The notes under the pieces are model-generated. The model did no database searches. It had not been told where the DNA came from and saw only the letters and a program-made list of their open reading frames with translations. From Eublepharis macularius (taxonomy: Eukaryota > Chordata > Lepidosauria > Squamata > Eublepharidae), in contig NC_072805.1 in assembly GCF_028583425.1 (NCBI RefSeq), positions 13,030,001 through 13,094,000 of the forward strand: DNA of 64,000 bases, read 5' to 3'. Of the stretch, positions 13,201 through 25,200 are shown one piece after another (position 1 is the stretch's first letter; each line of letters begins with the position of its first letter). The position numbers were made by a program, and so were the translations under genes.

Positions 13201-16200
13201 TACGCTCGGCAGTTCATCATTTCCTGGGTAGGTTTTTAGGGTAGAGCTTGACAAATGCACAATCCCTAGAAATTTCATTGCAGTGGTTAGTATTTTCATC
13301 AGTTGTTTATTCTAAGTGCCTTTCAGTGATTCTCAGTAGAAGTATAAAGCTTATTTAGGTTAGAGCTAAAGGTTAGTTTTTTGAGTTGACAACTACGCTT
13401 GCCCCATATTTATTTATGTATCACAATGTCTTTATTATTGCTTTTAAAAATGACAAATGGTGAACAGTTTAGAATTAGATATTGTGGTAGCAGTAATGAG
13501 AAAGCACAGTCATTAATAATATCTGTGCTTATATACCGCTCTTCTATACAGATTAGTGCCTCACCCAGAGCAGTGAGCAACTTAATGTTATTGTCCCCAC
13601 AATGCAGCTGGGGAGTTGGGGCTGAGAGGAGTGGCTTATCCAAGGCCACCTTCTGAGCTCATGGCAGTAGCGGGATTCAAACTAGTAGAGTGCTGATTCA
13701 CAGCCAAACCACTTAGCCACGGTGCTACAGCATGAAGCTTGAAAAACGAGCCTGGCCCCTAAATTTTTGGGGTGGCACCTAAAGCTGAAGAATATTTATC
13801 AAGGCCTGGTTTAGACTTAATGAAGTTTTCGCTTAACAATCTGTGGCTATGAAAAGCATGAAACATGCAATACTACTTAATAGGTTAGCATCAAAATTAG
13901 TAAATCCCCAAATGCCCAATATTATTTAGTACCATTATTATTCTCAGTCTTTATTACATACGATATCTCACATATCAGAGACAGTAAGAAAACTGATAGT
14001 AGATCCATCCTCTCTTTTCCTGCCATAATACAGAAGCAAATTTTACTATTCCATTTTCTACTCCCTTTACTTTATGAGGAGTTCTAATTAAGGAAAAGCT
14101 ATCCTTACTCTCTTCCCAATACTAAAAAAAAAATCCCCACCATATCCGTAATCTTTCTTTGTCTAAATATTCCTGCTTTGAACAACTTCATTTCACGCAA
14201 ATCTACCCGCTATAAGAGTTGACTCTTCCCATCGCAATCCTATGCAGCGTTACTCTAGTTTGCTTGAGCTAGGAAAGTTCTACTCGGCTACCATTCTGCT
14301 TGCTAATATAATTCCGTTCTGAATTGTCTGCTTCTATATTACAGCCTCTATTTTCTTTAATTTTCATTCTTATTTGAAATTCACAAGTACAATTTTCCTT
14401 TCCATGGACTAGATCTTGGTGCTTGAGTCTGTCCCTGATATTAACCTACTGGATTACCTGCCAGAAATCTTAGATGGGCTCTTTCAGATCCTGGGTGATA
14501 ACAGCAAGGAGATCCGTAAAATGTGAGTGCAAAGATGAGTCTGGAATATGGAATGTGCACATTTGGGGGGGGCTGGGGGGGCTGGGGTGACTCTGGGTGG
14601 AGTGATGTCTTTCCACCCTCTCCTGGTCAAGTTGGAACTCTGGAGGAGGAAACATCATTCTAGGAGGAACACGTCCTCTCCTTAGACATTGAAGTTTCTA
14701 GGCTTGAGCATGTGGTGTGTGCTTTGGAAGCATCTCTGAACAGTACGTATGTATTCTGCTCAGGGGCAGGCTGTAGCAGGGGTTGTAGATGTGGATTGGA
14801 GTGAGGGGTGGGGGTTGGCTGGTTGGTGAATGATTCTGATGTGAAGCTGGTAGGATTGGGGCTCTCGGTACACTCCCATCTACAGGTTTAGCATAAGTGA
14901 ACAGGGAGGGAGGAACTTGTTTCCTTCCCCACTTCCTGGGTAAATGTTTCTTTCTGGTAGAGGTAGTGCCCTGGTCCTTCAGTAACAGGGTCCTGACTAG
15001 AGGTGAGGTGGTTAAGTACATCATGGAATTGAATGGGCAAGGAGAACATAAGAAGAGCCCTGCTGGATCGGACGAGAGGTCCATCTGGTTCAGCTACCTA
15101 CTTCACACAGTGGCCAACCGTTTGCCCTGGAGGTCAACAGATGGTTCAGAAGCTGAGGCCTTCCCCTGAAAGCCCTGGGTTTCAGGCATTTACTGTCTCT
15201 GAATGAGGAAGTTTCCCTTTCTTCACAAAGAGCGGTCCTGCCCCCATGAATCTCGCAGGGGGGAGGAGTTCTCTGACCCACTCGCCTTCTCTCTCTCCAT
15301 GCAGGTGTGAGGTAGCCCTTGGTGAGTTTCTCAAAGAGATTAAGAAGAGCCCTTCCAGCGTCAAGTTTGCTGAAATGGCCAACATCCTGGTGATCCACTG
15401 CCAGGCCTCTGGTGAGTTTTTTGTTACCTCTCCATAGGCACCCCCATGTGGCCTGGTCAGAGCTTTGCCTTCTCCCGTCATGCCTTCCCCCACTTGCTGA
15501 AGGCCACTTGTCTTGTTCTGTACTGTAACCTACTGTGTGAGCCCCAGGTTGTGAAGTCTTCTGAATGTAAGAACCAGCGCCTTGAAATGAGCCAGGAAAT
15601 GCTTAGTGGTCTGCGAACTGGTGTGACATTCCTTGTGGCCACGTTTTGCACTAGTTGAAGCTTCCAGGTCAATTTCAAGGGCAGCCATGTGCAGAAGTAC
15701 TTGGCAGTACTCCAGTGGAGAGGTTGGGTGGTGGTGGTGGATTGATGTGGCCAGTTTGGCTGAGCCTAGAAGGGAAGATAACCAGTGCATGAACTTCTGA
15801 GGAAAGCAAGCACTCCTAGAAATAAGGCCAGCCTTCTGCTGAAGGGACAGGAGACTCCCGGTATCCAGGAGTACCCCCTCCCCCCCAAATCTACACATCC
15901 TAATGGAATTCTTACCAGCAATGGCGTATCAGATGCTTTCAAACGGATTGTTACTTATTTATTTAATTTGTACCCTGTCTTTTCTCCCTAATGGGCCCTA
16001 AAGTGGCTTACATCATTTTCCTTTCCTCCATTTTATTCTCACAACAACCCTGTAAGGTAACTTAGGCTGAAAGCCCAAGGTCACCCAGACAGCTTCTGTG
16101 GCAGAGCAGGGAATCGAACCTGGGTCTCCCAGATCCTAGTCCAGTGCTCGAACCGCTACATAGCATTGGCTCTCTCAGCTGTTAACAAACTCCTCTTCTT

Positions 16201-19200
16201 CCTTAACCTTTCAGACGATCTCATCCAGCTCACAGCCATGTGCTGGATGCGAGAGTTTATCCAACTGGCTGGCCGGGTCATGCTGCCATATTCCTCGGGG
16301 ATCCTGACAGCCGTCCTGCCTTGCCTCTCTTACGATGATCGGAAGAAGAGTATCCTTACAGCAAAGGGATAAAACATTAGGACTTCCTTTGCAAAGGTAC
16401 CTGGTTGTCCAGTGGAAGGGAGGAGAGCAGAGTTCAGGTTCTGCAGTTGAAGTCTTTGAATGTGTATGCTAGCTGTTCAGGAGCAGGAGGAGGTATCGAG
16501 AACCCAAGTGCATCTTTGTTGACGGCGAACTGGGAACAGATTGCTAGGTAGGGGTGCCTGCGCAACAGTGTGCCCGCTTCGGCCTTTGCTTTCCCCTGAA
16601 GTCTAAGCAGCACTTCAGTTGCCTCCCATGGACAACTAAAGCAAACGGTTTTAGTATAAGAGCTACTGTTGTGCCGCATAATAGGGGAAACTTTTTGTGA
16701 GTTTGGGTTGAATGAGTTTGTCGTATCTTTATCGAAGGCCCTTGTAGTCCCTCAGGGTTACAGGGCTTAGGCTCAGAAGGGGGATAACTTCACTTTAGTG
16801 GTATATCTGTTACAAGTTAAGACGCAGATACCTCTTTCCTCGGGCACAACTCTCTAGCAAACGAAGGGTTGTGTGTGTGTTCTGCTGGTCTTTGTTTTCT
16901 GAACATGTGCCAAAATGTGGTGTTTGTTTCAGAATTTAAAAACTGAGACTTCCATTTAAGCGAGCCTAGTTTTCTAGCCCTTATGGCTGCACAGAAAAAT
17001 ATTTCCAGAGGTTTGAGGTTTCTCTGGACTGGTTTCACCAGTCCCCGTGTCTCCAGTTCTCCTAATCCTGATTTCTTTTCCTTCTATTCCTTTGGTGTTT
17101 CTTACATCGATACATACAAATTTCCAGCAGACCTAAATCTTGAAAGGAATCTAAATTATGTATAATATGAAAACTTCCTTATTTTCCAACTGATTGCAAA
17201 ATTAAATTTCTTTGCACTGTGATTGCAAAATTAGATTTCTTTGCACTGTGTTTCCCTAGCTAAGAGAAGATCCCAAAACCTACAGATTTGGGTTGGCTGG
17301 ATGGCATTTGTAGGCTGTCCCCATCTCTTTTTAACATTCACACCCTTCTGGCTAGTTTAGGGCCAGATTACAAATGACAGCAGCTACGAGTCCATCCCAT
17401 GGCTGCTGGCACCATTGTAAAAACAGGCACCAAGTCAGTCTCCCACTGCTGTTTTGGTACCTGAAAAGGCATGGGGGATTGGGAGATATAAGGCCTCTTG
17501 AGGCTGCTGCTTGCGTGATCCCAGATTGGGGCCCTGCAACAGATTTAAGGAACTATAGCTGCTTTTAAATTGGTGCCAGTGGCCACAGGATGGACCCGTG
17601 GCCGCTGTCACTTGTGGTTTGGCCCTTGGAGACAAGCCCGATCTCTTTGCTGTCTTATGACAGTTTCGCTGTCTCACTGGACAGTTTTCTCTCTCTGTTC
17701 CTGGAAAGTCCTTCTTTCTCTATTTTACAGGCGCAAAACAAACTTCCTTCTTTCATTTTAAAGGTTGAGCTTATGTGGATGTTACACAGTCAAGATGTCA
17801 TGGCTGTTTTTGTATTATGTAGTCAGGGGTTCATATACGCAGTGGGCCTGTGTCTTGTTTCCGTGCTCATCTCTGATGCTATCTCAACAGTAATAATCTG
17901 TTTGTTTAGACAGGGAAAACTCCAGCAGTTGTTCATCTTGTGGACTCCTGTTCATTTCCTGACAGACTTCCAAAATAGTCCATATGAAGCTTCCCTACTT
18001 GCCCAGCATTGAAAAGAATCTGTTTCAGATGCCTCCTGAGAAGAAATTCCATCTTCTAAAAGGAGCAAATCTTTCTCACGGAAAGGTCATGTTACTCAGT
18101 GCTAAGTTTTGTGTGTAGGGGCTTTGTTTCTTCTAGCCCAGCTTCAGTTATCACAAACTTACCATTTAGGTCCAGAAAAGAAATAACTGAAAGCTTCCAA
18201 GGTCGCAGCTCCCTTGATTCTAGTTTGTCAGTCGAACTGCTGAAAAACTCCTCTGTGTACAGGCTTAAGTAAAGTACAATGCCATTTCATGGACAGTTTC
18301 TGCAGTCTAAGCCCGTTGATATCTGTGAAGTAACTCTGTATAGGAGTTTGCTTTACGTTGCCTGAGTTGGGGCCCCAGTGCCACCCCCTGCAAAGATCTC
18401 CCTGAATTCTAAAATCTTGAATTTTTTCTCAGTTAATCTCCTTCTCATGCAACACATTTTCCTTTGCTCATCTTTTATTTATTCATCATCTTGACTATGC
18501 TGAATTTCCTCTGTATTATTTTTGGTCTGTAATACATTGTGTAACAAAATTCTGCTTTCTGAGTGGACTAGACTTGCGCACATTTTCCTACATAAATCAC
18601 TAAATAATAGAGATTTCCTGCCTTTAGTTAATCCCTGTCTTCCTGCTCCTACTTAGGTTTTTTGGACTTGGATCAGCCAGTGTTTGACCTCCAAATCATC
18701 TACAACTCTTTTTAGCCATGCTCAGTACCAAAATTCTGTTGTCTAAAACTTTTGTCCTTGAAACATTGAATAGCTTATCCCCACAGGTACTTTCTTAGCA
18801 GACAGAACCATTCTTTTCATTTACCCTTTGGGGGAAAAAAGCTGATTAAATCTTCACTTTCAACTGCTTCTGGGATACCTCTTATTTTTGTATTACCTGA
18901 TCTCAATTTGTTCAGCATTTCATTTCTCGATCTCTGTTTCTGCAGTTTCCTAAATTGCTCTACCGTTGTATCTGCATTTTGTTGCATATAATGTTGCTAT
19001 AACGCCCTCTTAAAAACTTTTGATTAGCTATAAAGTCTTTTGCTAGCTGCTGTAACCTTTCACTTCCTATATAACTTCCTCCCTTTTCCGCATCAGCTTT
19101 TTACCAGGTCTTTCCATTTTCTCAGTGAGCTCTGTTCTGAAATTATTGATTGTACTGTCACGGTATCCAGTAGTAAAGCAGCTGGCCTCCGTACAAATGA

Positions 19201-22200
19201 GGAAGGCCAAACTAAGCAGAAATATGGCCTGGGAGGATAACAGCCTGCCTCAAGGAAGGTATTTGTTGTATGGGGAGGGCCACTTATCCCTCCCTCTGGT
19301 TTGAGGGAGTCTTAATACTTTTATCCAACTAGGGAGAGAGTGGGGGGTGGTGTGCGGAGGAATTCATAGAAGAAAAGTTTCCCTTTTGGTGAGCCTTTGC
19401 TTTCTTTGGTGCCGAGTATCTCAGTTCCTCTAACTGCTGGCCCTTCTGGTGTATTGAAGTCCTGGGATATACCTGGGACCCTGCCCGCGAATGCAGTGGG
19501 CAGCAGCAGGGGGGTACATTCCTTACATTGGTGGCGTGCAGGCATCAAAGAGGTGGCAAATGTGTGTAACCAGAGCCTGATGAAGCTGGTCACTCCAGAA
19601 GACGACGAAACTGAAGTCAAGCAGCCCACAGCAGTCCCCCAAGCAGAGGGAGACCACGACAAAGCTCTCTCCAAGCAGGAGGTGGCTTCAGCTGGTGAGT
19701 TTATCTTTCCAGATATCTTCTGACTACTTTCATATAGACTGTATTGGTGTAAATAAGTGGCTAAAAATGACATTTGTCTCATTGCTAAACTGCGTTGGCA
19801 GGAAAACTTAACTGTTTGCAGTTCTAGGACTTGTGTTCAAATATGTAATTGACATACCATTGTAGAATGGGGCACAGACGTAGAAGCTTTTGTGGAGAGG
19901 GTGCAGGGCAGGCCTGTCAGAGGTACATTTATTTATTACTTATTGCTGACTTCTCAGGAGGAGCCTCTGCCCTGCCCCCTTACCCTGGCCATTAGACTAG
20001 CTTAGCTCTTGCCCCAGCCTCTGGGGTTGAGAAGGCCTGACCCTTTTACTTGCATGGGCCAATGTGCACACCCTTGGGCAGAGAGGTACTGATTTGTCAG
20101 GGTCTTTGGTGCTGGTGGTGGTGGTGGGGGGCTGTCTTGATGCAGTCTCTTCCCGTGGTGATGGGCCTTGGCTTTGCATGCACCACCCTGCAGGGGGAGA
20201 TCTGGGGCTAGATCCCGCCAACCTTTCCATGGATGCAGCTTCCTTCTCACTACAGCCTTATCTCTCATGACTTTTTGATCCGCACGTGTCCCATGATCAC
20301 CCCCTTAGTTGCCTTGTGGTCAGAAGCAGCCCCCCCCTTCTTTTGTCAACGGAGAAACTAGTAGGGCAAACCTGTTTATTGGAACCCAGGTTCTCTCTTC
20401 ATCTTGCAGATAATCTTATTTATAAAATACTTAGTAAGTTCTTTTAAAAAAAAATTAAAACCATGTATCCTTGCCTAGAGGCTTATGAAAGAGAACCCAT
20501 TTTTTTGGAAGAGCCCATCTTATTGCAAGTAGTGTACGATACTGAAACTAATGTAAATGTCTTGCTGTAGGCTGCCTGGATGTCTCAAATGGTTCCAGTT
20601 TTGGCAATGCCAGCGTTTTCATGCCAACCAGGTAATGTTCTTCACTTTTGTTTGTGATGCTGGGTGGTATCTGTTTTGAGGGAAGGCGAGGAGATTTTTG
20701 TGCTGCATCTAGACCTTGCGTCATGTTATGCCACTGAACCGAAACAGGTGGTCCTCTTGGTTGTTGCTTGTAACACTTAACGGAGCACTCATTCATTCAG
20801 AGAGCTGAGCTCAGTCTTAAAGAGCTTGTGCTAGATGGCATTCAAAACAGCAGGAGAAAGACGTGCCGATCTTGGGTGCACTTTGTGCACGTTGCGCCTC
20901 ATTTGCTGGGAAAGGGGGTGGGGCTCAAAGGGGTCAGTCTTTCCCATGAAGTCCCACAGTGGTGTTCAAAACAATTCTTGCTTGCGAATAGTAAATCTCA
21001 GCCCCCTCCCCCAAATAACTGCTTGGGATTAAATTTGGTGACTTTGTGTAAACTTGCTCTTGCCTTTCTCTGGATACGTAATTTCTGGTTTTGCAAAAAT
21101 GCACCATCAGGCTTGGTGGTCTGATGTGCTTTTGAGGCACTCTGCACTCCTCCAGCGGTGTGCTGTGAGGGCAAATCACGGACCTTGAAGGTGTTTGTCA
21201 AAAATGTGTCACTTTAAAAGAACAGGCCGGCACAGTCTGGAGACAGAGGCCATGGACACTGAGAGATCTCTGTCTTTTGGTGCTACACCTCTGAAGATGC
21301 CAGCCACAGCTGCTGGCGAAACGTCAGGAACTACAATGCCAAGACCACGGCAGTACAGCCCGGAAAACCCACAACAACCATCGCCATGGATAGTGCCTGT
21401 GTAAACAGGCAAAAGTACAGCAACTTTGCCCTTGGAGGGTTCCCATTTAAGCAGCTTACTCTGCTTGTGAACTTCCAAGCATTTTGCTGGAGGCTGGAGC
21501 ACTAAAATCTTGCTAGGACTGCCCCCTCCCCTCCAATTCAGGCTTTAACTTAATTTTTGTGCTAGCTTAATTTCCCTCCTTTGTGGCGAAGGGTGAAACT
21601 CTGCTGGGCACCGAGAATGACATCTGCAGTGGTTTTTTTTGTGCAGCCTCACCATTGTACCACTGAGGATCGCTGTAACTCCAGCCTAACTGCTTGTTGT
21701 TGAACTGTCCTTAATGACATTGGAGGTGGCAGACGACAGTCTTCTTGCTGCTCTTGCCAGTCCTTTTCACCATTGCAGTAATTCTCTGTGCTGAATTCCA
21801 TCTTCAGTTCCGCCCCTCTTGCTCCAGTGCCTCCTGCCAGTAACGTATGATCCCCCAAGCATGTCCTCAAGGGAGCTTTTATATTAATACTTTCAGGCTA
21901 TCACAACCTTGACATAATTTGCCTTTTCAGCTTTTCTACTTTCTGTAACTGACTCTCTGGATTGTTATGGCAACACCATATGGACCAGGGCCAAGAATAT
22001 TTTTTGGAAGGATATCAAGGCAAGGGTTAACGGTATATGCTGGCAATAGAGCGGTCTTTCCATCCTCTTGGCTTTTCAGATGTGGATGTACCAAACGCTG
22101 GGCTCTAATATGCTAGTTTCTAACACTGGTTTCTTTTAGTGTTTATAAATGGCTCAAATGAGAGAATAGCTTCATGTGCAGTGTTTATGGCCAAATGATA

Positions 22201-25200
22201 TCTAACTTGATTAGACTGTTTTGCTCAGTAATGTTGAGGGAAAACTGGTATGGAAGAGAAATCAATACGATTTTTGGTTCTCCAGGAATACTTTGGAAGG
22301 AGGTGCGTTCTGCGTACTTCTTCCATTTCAGGAACTGTTCAATCCCTCATGCACACTGGTATGCCCCTTACCTGATATTGAGTCATTACAGCTCATTACA
22401 TGCCTTAATCTCAATTTTGTTGTTTTACAATAACAGTGAATTTGTTTTGCAATTTCCTGAAGTATCAAACCTGTTGCTGATCACAATATTTTAAAAAAAG
22501 TTAATGCTTTAAAAGTATTTAAAATCAGTATTTAATATCATACTGGTCAGTTGAACCGTATTTTATTTATTTACATTATATCTTTTCGCCTGGTTCAATG
22601 GCCAACCCAAACAAGGATTCTTCTTGGATGTTTAGATAGAGGAAGCTAATAAAAGTAAGGGAAAGGGGACAAAGGGTTGGAAAGCTGTTGGAAGTCAACA
22701 AAAATGGGGGGGAAAGGGAGGGGGTTAGAGATGAAAAAAATGGGGAAAATTGAATGTAAATGTGGAAATAATGGATTCTAACCCAATAAAAATTTTTCAA
22801 AAAAAAAAAAAAGGATTCTTCTTGGATAGACTGTGGGCAAGCAATGATATATGGAATATATACAAAATTAAACATATAAACACTTGCTGTGAAAACACAA
22901 CTTAGTGATAATGTAGGACTTGCGAAAGGGAAGAGTACTTTCCCCTGTATCTTGGTTAAAGAAGGAAAAGCAAACCATTTTTTCCTTTTTTTTGTGGATA
23001 TCATGTGAAGGAATCTTATTTAGAGCCCATGGAAATGAATAGCAGTTGAATATTAGCGGTGCTTGATGGACTGTCATTTTGAAATAACAGGGATCCCTTC
23101 GTGTTCCCCAGATTAGTTGGGTAAGAGTGCAATCCTAAGCAGAGGTATGCCAGTCTAAACCCATTGATTTCAATAGGCTTAGACTGGAGTAATTCTGCTT
23201 AGGATTGCATTGTAAATCACTGCTTTGGGCAGATATTTTCACTGATCTTGGTATAAATACCCAATCTGCTCTATGATTTGTTTGTTTATTCTCTATCTAC
23301 AGCGCTGAGAGAATTCAAGTAACCCTCAATCTTGATGGAATTGTCCAGGTATTGGATTGTCATCTTCATGATTCAGCTATCGGAATGATGACTCGTATTG
23401 CAGTTCTGAAGTGGCTCTACCATTTGTACATCAAGACTCCTCGCAAGGCAAGTCTGCATCTCGAGCACACCAGACATCATTTAGGAATTGGGCCGTGCGA
23501 TCTCTTGTAACAGGTGGAAGCTTGAACTGGTTTATATTGGGTATTGGTACCATTAAGATTATGTATCTGTAATCGGAGGTGAAATTTTTTCTCTGTTGAG
23601 AAGCTTGTGGAAATTGTCGCAAGGAATCAAAACTGCTCCTAACCTGACAGTATCCTCTTACAGATTGATTGTACCAGCTCAGTGATTCAAGTGTGTCATG
23701 CTTCCTCATCTCAGTTTTTTTGGTATTTCTTCCCAAGATACTTGCCATCATGTACTTACTTTCTGACAATTCCATGCTTTTAAAGAACTTTTTCCTTGGC
23801 AGATTAAATGCCAATCCTTGTATGGTAATAAAAGGCAGATATTTTAAGTTACCTTACTCAGAAAGGACCTGCTTTTATTCCTCTGGTTTAGTCGATACTT
23901 TAGCGCATGTATTACTGGATTGTCCCTCTTAAAAGGATCTTCACTTGCATTATATTACTCCTCTTTTAATTGATTGGCCTCGACTATCTGTGTCTGAAGT
24001 AATACCCTTTTTATTGAGTGATAGGGATTCTAAAGTTACATTGGCAGTTGCAAAATTTATATGACTCCTTATGTCCCTTAAGCAATAGGTTTAAATAACT
24101 CTGTTGCTCAAGAGTTACATATCAAGGAGCTTCTAAGGATAAAGGAAAGGAAATCTGTCCTCTTATGCTGTGGTACCAACAGTACATGTGGCACACAGGA
24201 CAAAGCTCTGCCATGGCTTGGATGAGCTGGTCTTTCCCCGTTTTCCTTCCTTGTATGGTAATAAAAGGTCTTTCCCCCTGTTTGCAGATGTTTCGGCATA
24301 CAGACAGCCTGTTTCCTATTCTGCTAAAGACCTTATCTGACGAGTCAGATGAGGTGAGTATGAACTCCATGCAGATAATTGTTTATTACCAGTAAATGTT
24401 TTCCTACGTGGTGGAAATACCCTAGAACATCTTGCTTTATTATGTCATATGGTCTGTCTTTTGGCATTGGCTGTTGGTTTATTTTACCCCCGAAGTAATG
24501 ATACTGAATTGTGTGATGGCAATTCCAGGTAAACTAACAGTGCAGTCCTAAGAAGAGTTACTCCAGTCATGGAAGTCATTGGGGGCTTAGACTGGAGTAA
24601 CTTTGCTTAGGATTTCCCTGCAAGCCATTTTGAGTTCTATGCACTTACCACTGTATGATTGGTATATGCCTGCTGTTAGAAAACAAATCCAATCACTGGG
24701 AACCAGGAACGGTTGGACAGCCTAAAAGATTTTTCATGCATGATTATGCTGATTTATCTGTTGAGATCTTAAGATGTAAAGGGTATAAATAACTGGGTAC
24801 AAATGGTTATACATAGGGGAAACCGTTAATAGAAATGTAGAGACCAAATATTTTGTTATAATAGTGGTGAGAATGCCATCTGCCTGGCTAGCAGAGCACT
24901 CAGCTCACCCTGGGACAGGTGCATCACAGCTTATGTGTCTCTGGCTTGGTCCTAGATTGGGAATCCCCCAACCTTGTTGTCGAGTTGGAGACAGAGGCCA
25001 GTCACCAGACGGCTGATGCGGAGTGGAGAGTGTGGTTCATTGCTTTGGGGAAGAGACACTGTGTGGATTCAGTTCCCCAAGGAAGGACAGGATTTGCTCT
25101 CTGAGCAGCCTCAGGGAGATGCTGCCCAAAGAGCTTCATCACCTGGATGGTGTGGCTTTTGGGTTGTTTATAAAATGTTATCAGCTCAGTCAAATGTTTG

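Larger units (their letters stand above)
20632..23302 (+). other. VAC14: Intron 10
   Basis: 2.7 kb holding a Penelope-like copy (21259-21382), a 5'-truncated L1-like insertion (22630-22810) and a palindromic MITE (23127-23211). Confidence 0.8.

Noticed and set aside
22576-23004. 142-codon - strand hydrophobic open frame
   Set aside because: It is the reverse of an L1-like tail and T-rich intron sequence; the hydrophobic character follows from poly-purine reading.
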